From contig CAMLRV010000090.1 in assembly GCA_946482495.1 (NCBI GenBank), forward strand, positions 1 through 8,158: a stretch of 8,158 bases of DNA. The letters are read 5' to 3'. The DNA is from an uncultured Flavobacteriia bacterium (lineage in GTDB: Bacteria; Bacteroidota; Bacteroidia; Flavobacteriales; Flavobacteriaceae). Under the pieces are notes generated by a model that saw only the letters and a program-made list of their open reading frames with translations, did no database searches and had not been told where the DNA came from. A program made the position numbers and the translations under genes. Below are positions 1-5,996 of the stretch, piece by piece; positions within the stretch are counted from its first letter, which is position 1; every line of letters starts with the position of its first letter.

Positions 1-1
1 A

Positions 2-898
2 AACCTGTTTTTTGAAGGTTTACACCCAAGAAACAAACACGTTGGTAGATATAATTTTGACCAACTAATTAAAACACATCCCGATTTAAACTTACACGTT
101 ACTAAAAATAAAGTTGGAGAAAAGTCGATAGATTTTTCCAATCCAATTGCCGTAAAAGCTTTAAACAAAGCTTTACTAATGCATTTTTATAATTTAGATT
201 ATTGGAACATTCCTAAAACGAACTTATGTCCTCCTATTCCAGGAAGAGCGGAATACATTCATCATGTTGCTGATTTATTAGCAGCCTCAAACGGTGGAGT
301 TGTTCCAACAGGAAATACAGTGCGAATTTTAGATATCGGAATTGGTGCAAACTGCATCTATCCTATTATCGGAAATCATGAATATGGTTGGACGTTTGTT
401 GGAACGGAAGTCGACAAGCAATCTTTATTATCTGTAGAAACGATTTTAAGTAAAAATCCAAAGTTAAACGAAAACGTAACCGTACGATTTAACGACAACA
501 AGCGCCATGTTTTAAAATATATGTTAGAATCGGAGGAAATTTTCGATTTTGTAATATGTAATCCGCCTTTTCATGCTTCACGAGAAGAAGCTAATAAAGG
601 CTCTCAACGTAAGATTAAAAACTTAGGCGGAAAAGCTACGGATAAACCTGTTTTAAACTTTAGCGGTCAAAATAATGAGTTATGGTGTGAAGGTGGCGAA
701 TTAGGTTTCGTAACCAACATGATTTACGAAAGTGTTCACTTCAAGGAGCAATGTAAATGGTTTAGCGCGATTGTTTCAAAGAAAACAAACCTAAAACCGT
801 TATACAAACAAATGAAGAAAGCCGGAGTTAAAAACAGCACAACGCTTCATTTAGCAAATGGAAACAAAAGCACACAAATTATTTGTTGGCAGTTTTAA
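2..898 (+). CDS. rlmF: 23S rRNA (adenine(1618)-N6)-methyltransferase RlmF, 5'-partial
   Basis: RlmF uses S-adenosylmethionine to methylate N6 of A1618 in 23S rRNA, in the cytoplasm. The frame is open from base 2 and gives 298 visible residues, close to the roughly 300 of the family, so only a few N-terminal codons lie outside the window. An ATG at 179 is internal: the codons before it encode the family hallmarks LHPRNKH (residues 7-13), SIDFSNP (42-48) and AVKALNKALL (50-59). After these come CPPIPGRAEYIHH, the SAM-binding motif LDIGIGANCIYP (110-121), the catalytic NPPF of N6-adenine methyltransferases (187-190) and ELWCEGGELGF. No motif is missing and the frame is intact. The nearest downstream genes are on the opposite strand, so the gene ends its transcription unit here. 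Its real start and promoter cannot be seen. Confidence 0.97.
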   Translation, partial: NLFFEGLHPRNKHVGRYNFDQLIKTHPDLNLHVTKNKVGEKSIDFSNPIAVKALNKALLMHFYNLDYWNIPKTNLCPPIPGRAEYIHHVADLLAASNGGVVPTGNTVRILDIGIGANCIYPIIGNHEYGWTFVGTEVDKQSLLSVETILSKNPKLNENVTVRFNDNKRHVLKYMLESEEIFDFVICNPPFHASREEANKGSQRKIKNLGGKATDKPVLNFSGQNNELWCEGGELGFVTNMIYESVHFKEQCKWFSAIVSKKTNLKPLYKQMKKAGVKNSTTLHLANGNKSTQIICWQF

Positions 899-930
899 TA
901 ATTGATAAACTTATGATTTTAGTTTTCAAT

Positions 931-1068
931 TTAATAATACAAATACAATTGTATTATATTTAGTAGAAAACAAATTAAAATCAAAACAACTAAAACAATT
1001 AAGACGATACTATTATTAGTAAAAACAAATGGCATTTTACTTTTACTCAATGACACATTTTTTTTCAT
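931..1068 (-). CDS. candidate small single-span membrane protein, 45 residues
   Basis: No family is recognised. The frame starts at an ATG (1068 down to 1066) and ends at TAA (933 down to 931). It encodes a short polar, basic N-terminus beginning MKKNVSLSKSKMPF, then from about residue 20 an almost purely hydrophobic stretch (SIVLIVLVVLILICFLLNII) and a tyrosine-rich end (QLYLYY). This is the layout of a small inner-membrane protein with its positive end probably in the cytoplasm. In DNA this AT-rich, stop codons should come about every ten codons, so 45 open codons with a coherent membrane pattern is mildly unlikely by chance. It lies behind the iaaA terminator and converges on rlmF, whose stop is 32 nt away. 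A weak -7-like box (TAATTTTA on the minus strand, 1093-1086) precedes it, but no -33 element or ribosome site is evident. It may still be a chance frame: AT-rich DNA readily encodes hydrophobic stretches. Confidence 0.4.
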   Translation of the reverse strand: MKKNVSLSKSKMPFVFTNNSIVLIVLVVLILICFLLNIIQLYLYY

Positions 1069-1184
1069 AATAAAAATTTTAAGTCTAAAATTACAATTAG
1101 TATAAAATAAAATTTATTTTATGTTACCAATTACTTATATATGTATTTGAATTACATCAAATTGCTTAAATTTCAACAAAAACA

Positions 1185-1220
1185 AAATCACCTAATACAT
1201 TTATTTATATTAGGTGATTT
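1185..1220 (-). terminator. Rho-independent terminator of iaaA
   Basis: A perfect 13-bp inverted repeat (AAATCACCTAATA at 1185-1197 and TATTAGGTGATTT at 1208-1220) encloses a 10-nt loop. On the minus strand the second arm ends in TTTT and continues as GTTTTTGTTG, a T-rich tail. It starts 24 nt past the iaaA stop codon, the expected place for its terminator. Confidence 0.8.
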
Positions 1221-1244
1221 ATCTATTTTAAAAGAAGTTTTATT

Positions 1245-2090
1245 TTAGTTAAAAACTTCTTCGTTTTCTCCATCATAACTCGCAAAAACCATACTTGGAT
1301 GCGAATCTTGATGAAAGATATTTCCTTTCGAATCGATGGCAATTGCACCAGCAAAACCATCATAAGGCAATAATTCCTCAAACGTTTTAGCAAAAGCATC
1401 TTGCAAAGAAAAACCATCCGTAACTCGAGTTACAATTTTGGCAGCTGTAGCGTTACTTACAATATCTTCTCCTACTCCAGTTAAACTCACACCACAAAAC
1501 TGATTAGCATAATTTCCTGCAACGGTAGCAGAATCTGAAATTCTTCCAACCAATTCAAAACCTTTTCCTCCAGTTGAAGTGGCCACTGCAATTTTCCCGT
1601 CATTATCTAAAGCCACACAACCTACAGTTCCTAAACCTAACGATTTCACTTTCGCTTCATATTCTGCTCTTCTTTGTGGAATTTCAGTCGAAAATTGCTC
1701 AAAACCATGTTTTCTTGCGTAATTAGTTGCTCCACTTCCACCTAAAATTCTATCGTCTTCTTTCATTAAAACTTCTGCAACCTGAATCGGATTTTTAACA
1801 TCTTCAATATTAATCACGCCGCTCATTTTCTGAGTTTCGCCATTCATCAAAGCCACACTCATTCGTATTTTTCCATCGCTTTGTATTTGCGAACCGATTC
1901 CTGCATTAAATAACGCATCATCTTCCAACATCGAAACCGCAAACACAACCGCTTCTAAAGCCGAATGCGTTTTCAAATATTCGTAAGATGATTTTACAAT
2001 ATGAAGTAAAGCTTGCTGTTTGGCAATTTTAGTTTCCATATTGGTAGATGATTCTGAGAAAAAACCACCGTGAATTATTATTTTAGACAT
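1245..2090 (-). CDS. iaaA: isoaspartyl peptidase / plant-type L-asparaginase (Ntn hydrolase), probable beta-Asp-Arg dipeptidase
   Basis: The family makes one chain that cuts itself before a threonine, giving alpha and beta subunits; it hydrolyses beta-aspartyl dipeptides and some L-asparagine. Here cleavage should fall between Gly154 and Thr155 in LGLGTVGCVALD, giving 154- and 127-residue subunits. Other active-site elements are present: TSTGG (171-175), the substrate-binding Arg183 and Asp186 in GRISDS, and Thr204-Gly205 in SLTGVGED. LEDDALFNAGIGS (55-67) matches the metal-binding loop and FNAGIG motif. At 281 residues it is shorter than E. coli IaaA (about 320), mainly in the linker before the cleavage site. 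Two conserved stretches differ: HGGFF (8-12) where HGGAG is usual, and MSVALMNG (77-84) where MDASIMDG is usual. Lying just after cphB on the same strand, it most likely splits the beta-Asp-Arg released by cyanophycinase. The ATG at 2090 gives a normal N-terminus; it follows a hairpin and T-run, with no Shine-Dalgarno. Family assignment is firm; substrate is inferred from context. Confidence 0.93.
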   Translation of the reverse strand: MSKIIIHGGFFSESSTNMETKIAKQQALLHIVKSSYEYLKTHSALEAVVFAVSMLEDDALFNAGIGSQIQSDGKIRMSVALMNGETQKMSGVINIEDVKNPIQVAEVLMKEDDRILGGSGATNYARKHGFEQFSTEIPQRRAEYEAKVKSLGLGTVGCVALDNDGKIAVATSTGGKGFELVGRISDSATVAGNYANQFCGVSLTGVGEDIVSNATAAKIVTRVTDGFSLQDAFAKTFEELLPYDGFAGAIAIDSKGNIFHQDSHPSMVFASYDGENEEVFN

Positions 2091-2094
2091 AACT

Positions 2095-2146
2095 AAAAAG
2101 GAACACAGATTGTAGAAATTATATTAATTTTTAAAATCTGTGTTCC
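2095..2146 (-). terminator. hairpin with T-run between cphB and iaaA (terminator or attenuator)
   Basis: A perfect 12-bp inverted repeat (2100-2111, GGAACACAGATT, with 2135-2146, AATCTGTGTTCC) encloses a 23-nt AT-rich loop. On the minus strand the second arm is followed directly by TTTTT (2099-2095) and then AGTT before the iaaA ATG. The structure starts 20 nt past the cphB stop and its T-run ends only 4 nt before the iaaA start, so it is at once the end of cphB and the leader of iaaA. By shape it is a Rho-independent terminator on the minus strand; on the plus strand no T-run follows. Since no clear promoter for iaaA is seen after it, partial read-through is likely. Confidence 0.7.
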
Positions 2147-2166
2147 AAAATTATTTCAAAATATTA

Positions 2167-3039
2167 TTAAACGTATTGCGAACTCTTAATCGTCATTTTA
2201 AACGTATCCAAATCGAAAGTATCATTTTTACTCATCACATGAGTGACCAAATGATTGATAGAAATCGGTTGCTCTAATTCAATTTGAGTTAAATTCGTGT
2301 CTTTTATTTCTCGACCATCCACTAAAATAACTAATCCAGAACCAATGGCTTCCATTTGTTTACCATTTGTAATTAGCAACCCTGTATCTTCTCCTAAACC
2401 AATTCCCAATACTTTCGGATTTCCTACAACGGCTTGAAACAAACGTCCAATTCTTCCGCGTTGTACAAAATGCGTATCGATAATTACGCCATCAATTAAA
2501 CCTAATCCAGAAGTAATTTTTACTTCACCTTTCAATAAAGCTTCACTACTACTTCCTTGATAAATCATATTATTTGATGCCGCTGCTGCTCCTGCCGAAG
2601 TTCCTGCATAAATAAAATCTTCGTTTTGATATTTATCAAGTAACATTTCATCAAAAGCAGTTCCTCCTAAAATAGAAGTCAATCGCAATTGATCACCACC
2701 CGTAAACATCACAACATCTGCCGCTTTTAAACGAGCTAAAACTTCTGGTTCAGTAGCTTGTTCTCTTTTTTCAATATAAAGCACATCCACGTTTTGAGCA
2801 CCTAAATAATTTAAGGCTTTCACGTATTCTGGACCAATTTCTTTTGGAATTTTAGAAGCCGTAGTAATTACTTCAATTCTTGAATCTTTTTTATGCTTAG
2901 ATTCGTCAATAATTCTCTTTAAAATCCCTTCTTCAAAGAAATTTAAATTATTACTTGCATTCTTATCTAAATCGGTTTCTGTAAAACTCCCTTTATCAAC
3001 CGCACCGCCAATTATGACTAATTTTCCTTGTATATTCAT
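2167..3039 (-). CDS. cphB: cyanophycinase (peptidase family S51)
   Basis: Cyanophycinase is a cytoplasmic serine exopeptidase that degrades the polymer cyanophycin to beta-Asp-Arg dipeptides. The 290 residues begin with GKLVIIGGAVDKGSF (5-19), the usual N-terminal strand. The nucleophile elbow GTSAGA places the catalytic serine at 148. FTGGDQLRL (112-120) supplies Gln117, and DTHFVQRGRIGRL (188-200) supplies His190 and the arginines that bind the aspartate backbone; Synechocystis CphB has DQHF at this point, so one glutamine is a threonine here. No signal peptide is seen, in keeping with an intracellular enzyme rather than the secreted cyanophycinases of bacteria that feed on external polymer. 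Length is close to the family norm of about 270-290. It is divergent from cphA and followed by iaaA on the same strand. The ATG at 3039 has no Shine-Dalgarno, as is common in Bacteroidota; a promoter candidate lies about 30 nt upstream. Confidence 0.96.
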   Translation of the reverse strand: MNIQGKLVIIGGAVDKGSFTETDLDKNASNNLNFFEEGILKRIIDESKHKKDSRIEVITTASKIPKEIGPEYVKALNYLGAQNVDVLYIEKREQATEPEVLARLKAADVVMFTGGDQLRLTSILGGTAFDEMLLDKYQNEDFIYAGTSAGAAAASNNMIYQGSSSEALLKGEVKITSGLGLIDGVIIDTHFVQRGRIGRLFQAVVGNPKVLGIGLGEDTGLLITNGKQMEAIGSGLVILVDGREIKDTNLTQIELEQPISINHLVTHVMSKNDTFDLDTFKMTIKSSQYV

Positions 3040-3070
3040 GTGGTAAAAATAGCCAAAAAGTTAATTAAAG

Positions 3071-3098
3071 CAAATCTATTTTTATTTTTTGAAGCAAA
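3071..3098 (-). promoter_or_regulatory. candidate Bacteroidota-type promoter of cphB
   Basis: On the minus strand TTTG (3098-3095) is followed after 16 nt by TAGATTTG (3078-3071), a full match to the -7 consensus TAnnTTTG. The spacer is slightly shorter than usual. Transcription would begin near 3065, giving a leader of about 26 nt before the cphB ATG at 3039. Confidence 0.55.
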
Positions 3099-3120
3099 AC
3101 TTTTCGCATACTTTTCAACA

Positions 3121-3207
3121 ATTGTCCCGCTTTCCGCTAAATCTCCAATAAAATTGGAGGATATCGTGAAACTAGTCTCGTTAACAAAACGAGATCGGGG
3201 CTAAAAT
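3121..3207. repeat. structured intergenic element, probable flavobacterial dispersed repeat
   Basis: This stretch is richer in GC than its surroundings and folds into a nested structure. An outer stem pairs GTCCCG (3124-3129) with CGGGGC (3196-3201), including one G-U pair. Inside are two perfect 7-bp hairpins: CTCCAAT-aaa-ATTGGAG (3143-3159) and TCTCGTT-aacaa-AACGAGA (3176-3194). From memory, elements of the form TAGCCCCGAT...AGCGGA.AGCGGGAC occur in many copies between genes of Flavobacterium; read on the minus strand this one has TTAGCCCCGAT at one end and AGCGGAAAGCGGGACAAT at the other. It contains no useful reading frame. Whether it is transcribed, or acts on either cph promoter, cannot be told from the sequence. 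Confidence 0.55.
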
Positions 3208-3260
3208 ACGTAAAATCAATTCCATAAGACATTTCTCTAAAATAATCTCAATAAAAACAT

Positions 3261-3289
3261 TTTGAAATAATAAAAAATTCCTATTTTTA
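3261..3289 (+). promoter_or_regulatory. candidate Bacteroidota-type promoter of cphA
   Basis: TTTG (3261-3264) is followed after 17 nt by TATTTTTA (3282-3289), which matches the -7 consensus TAnnTTTG at all but the final base. Transcription would begin near 3295, leaving an A-rich leader of about 25 nt before the cphA ATG at 3320. It mirrors the spacing of the cphB candidate on the other strand. Confidence 0.55.
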
Positions 3290-3319
3290 ACAAAACTCAT
3301 TACAAAATATCAAACCAAA

Positions 3320-5944
3320 ATGAAAATAGATAAAATTCAAGCCCTTCGCGGACCAAATATCTGGAGTGTAAATCGTAAAAAATTAATTCAAATGCGATTA
3401 GATTTGGAGGAAATGGAACAATTTCCAACCAATAAAATTGAAGGTTTTCGCGAACGAATTGAAGCGATGTTTCCCACAATGATTGAACATCGTTGTTCTG
3501 AAGGTTGTCGTGGTGGATTTTTCTCTCGTGTAGAACGTGGCACTTGGATGGGACATGTAATTGAGCACATCGCCTTAGAAATACAAACACTTGCCGGTAT
3601 GGAAACGGGTTTCGGAAGAACTCGTGAAACCAAAACACCTGGAGTGTATAATGTTGTTTTCAGTTATACCGAAGAAAATGTTGGTTTATTTGCAGCCGAA
3701 AGTTCGGTGGCAATTGCCGAAGCTTTAATTGCTGGAACACCTTATGATGTAGAAGCCGACATACAAAAAATGCGCGAAATTAGAGAACGTGTTCGTTTAG
3801 GTCCATCAACAGGAAGTATTGTAGAAGAAGCCGTAGCTCGTGATATTCCTTGGATTCGTTTAGGAACAAATTCGCTAGTGCAATTAGGTTATGGTGTGAA
3901 TCAAATGCGTTTTCAAGCGACAATTACTTGCAAAACAAGTAACATTGCAGTAGACATTGCTTGCAATAAAGAAGAAACCAAGCGTATGTTAGGAAATGCT
4001 TCAATCCCAGTGGCAAGTGGTGGAATTTGTGTAGTTGAAGAAGATTTAGATGCAGTGATTAAAAAAATTGGGTTCCCAATTGTAATTAAACCTTTAGATG
4101 GAAATCATGGAAAAGGTGCGTCTATCAACGTAAAAAATAGAGAAGATGCAGTAGCTGGTTTAGCTTATGCTAAAAATTATAGTCGACGCGTAATTGTAGA
4201 AAAATTTATTTCTGGTTTCGATTTTAGAGTTTTAATTATCGATAATAAATTGGTGGCGGCTGCAAAACGCGAACCAGCTCACGTAAAAGGAAACGGAAAA
4301 GATACGATTCAGCAATTAATTAACGAAACGAATAAAGATCCACGCAGAGGTTACGGACATGAAAATGTGTTAACTCAAATTGATATTGATAGAGATACGA
4401 CAGATTTATTGGAAAAATTAGGCTACACGTTGGAAACCGTACCTAAAAATGATGAAATTGTATATTTAAAATCAACTGCCAATTTAAGTACAGGTGGAAC
4501 TTCAGTTGATGTAACTGATATGATGCATCCTGAAAATATTTTCCTTTGTGAAAGAATTTCTCGAGTAATTGGATTAGATATATGTGGTGTGGATATTATG
4601 GCAGAAAACTTAACTCAACCGTTAAAAGAAAATGGTGGTTGTATTTTGGAAGTAAATGCTGCTCCTGGCTTCCGTATGCACTTGGCACCTTCTGAAGGTT
4701 TACCAAGAAACGTGGCTGCTCCAGTAATTGACATGTTGTATCCTCAAGGAAAACCAAGTCGAATTCCGATTATTGCGGTGACTGGAACCAACGGAAAAAC
4801 TACCACTACCCGATTAATTGCACATATTGTTAAGAATAATGGATATCGTGTTGGATTTACAACATCAGACGGAATTTATGTACAGAATCACTTAATGGAA
4901 AAAGGTGATACAACCGGACCAATTTCTGCAGAATACATTTTAAAAGATCCAACAGTGGAATTTGCTGTTTTAGAAACCGCTCGTGGTGGAATTTTAAGAT
5001 CTGGTTTAGGGTTTTCTCGATGCGATATTGGTGTAATTACAAACATTCAAGAAGATCATTTAGGTTTAGCCGACATTCATACTTTAGATGATTTAGCACG
5101 AGTAAAAGCAACTGTAGTTAGAAGTATCAAAAAAGACGGTTGGGCAATTTTAAATGCAGAGGACGAATATTGCATGAAAATTGCAAAAGACTTAAGCTGT
5201 AATATTGCCTATTTCAGTTTAGATGAAAATAGTGAAAACGCCTTACGATTATCAAAAGAAGGAAAAATTGTAGCTGTGTATGAAAATGGTTTCATCACTA
5301 TCAAAAAAGGAGAATGGAAAATACGTGTAGAAAAAGCTACGCATGTGCCATTAACTTTAGGTGGAAAAGCCAAATTTATGATTGCAAATGTTTTAGCAGC
5401 AACTTTAGCAGCCTATTTACAAGGTTTCAAAACAGAAGATATTAGTTTATCCTTACAAACATTTGTGCCAAGTGCGGCGCAAACTCCAGGAAGAATGAAC
5501 ATTTTCGATTTCAAGAAATTTAAAGTTTTAATTGATTTTGCTCACAATCCGGCTGGTTATAGAGGAATTGAAGAATATTTAGAAAGTGTTCCGGCAACAA
5601 AAAAAATAGGAATTATTGCTGGTGTGGGCGACAGACGCGATGAAGACATTAAAGAATGTGCTAAAATTGCTGGAAGAATGTTTGACCACATCATTATTCG
5701 TCAAGAAAAACATTTACGCGGAAGAACAGAAGAGGAAATTAATAACTTAATTTTAGCTGGAATTGCTGAAAGTGGTAAAAATGTAACTACTGAAATTATT
5801 TCTGCAGAAGTGGAAGCCTTAAAACACGCTATGGAAAATGCAGAAGACGGCAGTTTTATTACTGCCTTAAGCGATGTAATTAATAATGCTATTGAAACCG
5901 TTCAGGAATATTTAGATAAAGAAAACGAAGAAAGTAGGGTGTAA
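3320..5944 (+). CDS. cphA: cyanophycin synthetase (CphA1 type)
   Basis: CphA builds cyanophycin, a poly-L-aspartate backbone with arginine on each beta-carboxyl, using two ATP per Asp-Arg unit. The 874 residues match the family norm and its three parts. The N-terminal domain (about 1-160) carries EHRCSEGCRGGF and GTWMGHVIEHIALEIQ. The ATP-grasp domain (about 161-480), which adds Asp, has YGVNQMRFQATIT, KPLDGNHGKG (257-266), REPAHVKGNGKDTI and the metal-binding ILEVNAAPGFRMH with Glu444 and Asn446. The Mur-ligase-like domain (about 485-874), which adds Arg, has the P-loop VTGTNGKTTTTR (487-498), NIQEDHLG (575-582), FAHNPAGY and GDRRDED. All three are complete, so both ligations should work; this is not the CphA2 type. 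The N-domain also keeps HxxEH (His79, Glu82, His83), linked to primer formation in some CphA1 enzymes. The ATG at 3320 starts the conserved MKIDKIQALRGPNIWS. The gene diverges from cphB-iaaA and is followed by a terminator. Confidence 0.98.
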   Translation: MKIDKIQALRGPNIWSVNRKKLIQMRLDLEEMEQFPTNKIEGFRERIEAMFPTMIEHRCSEGCRGGFFSRVERGTWMGHVIEHIALEIQTLAGMETGFGRTRETKTPGVYNVVFSYTEENVGLFAAESSVAIAEALIAGTPYDVEADIQKMREIRERVRLGPSTGSIVEEAVARDIPWIRLGTNSLVQLGYGVNQMRFQATITCKTSNIAVDIACNKEETKRMLGNASIPVASGGICVVEEDLDAVIKKIGFPIVIKPLDGNHGKGASINVKNREDAVAGLAYAKNYSRRVIVEKFISGFDFRVLIIDNKLVAAAKREPAHVKGNGKDTIQQLINETNKDPRRGYGHENVLTQIDIDRDTTDLLEKLGYTLETVPKNDEIVYLKSTANLSTGGTSVDVTDMMHPENIFLCERISRVIGLDICGVDIMAENLTQPLKENGGCILEVNAAPGFRMHLAPSEGLPRNVAAPVIDMLYPQGKPSRIPIIAVTGTNGKTTTTRLIAHIVKNNGYRVGFTTSDGIYVQNHLMEKGDTTGPISAEYILKDPTVEFAVLETARGGILRSGLGFSRCDIGVITNIQEDHLGLADIHTLDDLARVKATVVRSIKKDGWAILNAEDEYCMKIAKDLSCNIAYFSLDENSENALRLSKEGKIVAVYENGFITIKKGEWKIRVEKATHVPLTLGGKAKFMIANVLAATLAAYLQGFKTEDISLSLQTFVPSAAQTPGRMNIFDFKKFKVLIDFAHNPAGYRGIEEYLESVPATKKIGIIAGVGDRRDEDIKECAKIAGRMFDHIIIRQEKHLRGRTEEEINNLILAGIAESGKNVTTEIISAEVEALKHAMENAEDGSFITALSDVINNAIETVQEYLDKENEESRV

Positions 5945-5959
5945 TATCTTCCTTTTTTG

Positions 5960-5996
5960 AAACCTGTCAGATTACAAAAACCTGACAGGTTTTTTT
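5960..5996 (+). terminator. terminator of cphA, stem shared with convergent glsA
   Basis: AAACCTGTCAG (5960-5970) pairs with CTGACAGGTTT (5982-5992) in a perfect 11-bp stem around an 11-nt loop, and the T-run continues to 5996 on the plus strand. It begins 15 nt past the cphA stop. The last two T bases lie within the glsA stop codon on the other strand. On the minus strand the stem is followed only by TTTC, so it should be weaker for glsA. This CCTGTCAG hairpin type is, from memory, common after flavobacterial genes. Confidence 0.88.

Noticed and set aside
179..898. ATG at 179 as the start of rlmF
   Set aside because: The frame is open back to base 2 and the upstream 59 codons encode conserved RlmF motifs (LHPRNKH, SIDFSNP, AVKALNKALL).
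934..957. Palindrome AATACAATTGTATT (942-955) as an rlmF terminator or operator
   Set aside because: The stem is almost entirely A-T with no T-run after it, and such palindromes are frequent in DNA this AT-rich; it also overlaps the end of the candidate small ORF.
1029..1070. 13-codon plus-strand frame from ATG at 1030
   Set aside because: Too short, low complexity, and no supporting start signal.
1102..1122. ATAAAATAAA / TTTATTTTAT inverted repeat
   Set aside because: A-T only with a 1-nt centre, so it cannot form a normal hairpin; low-complexity sequence is the simpler reading.
1223..1417. 64-codon minus-strand frame
   Set aside because: It overlaps the 3' end of iaaA in another frame, runs through part of the terminator, and shows no domain pattern; a shadow of iaaA.
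3300..3638. Minus-strand frames of 112 and 81 codons opposite the start of cphA
   Set aside because: They are antisense to the highly conserved CphA N-domain, have shadow-like composition and match no family.
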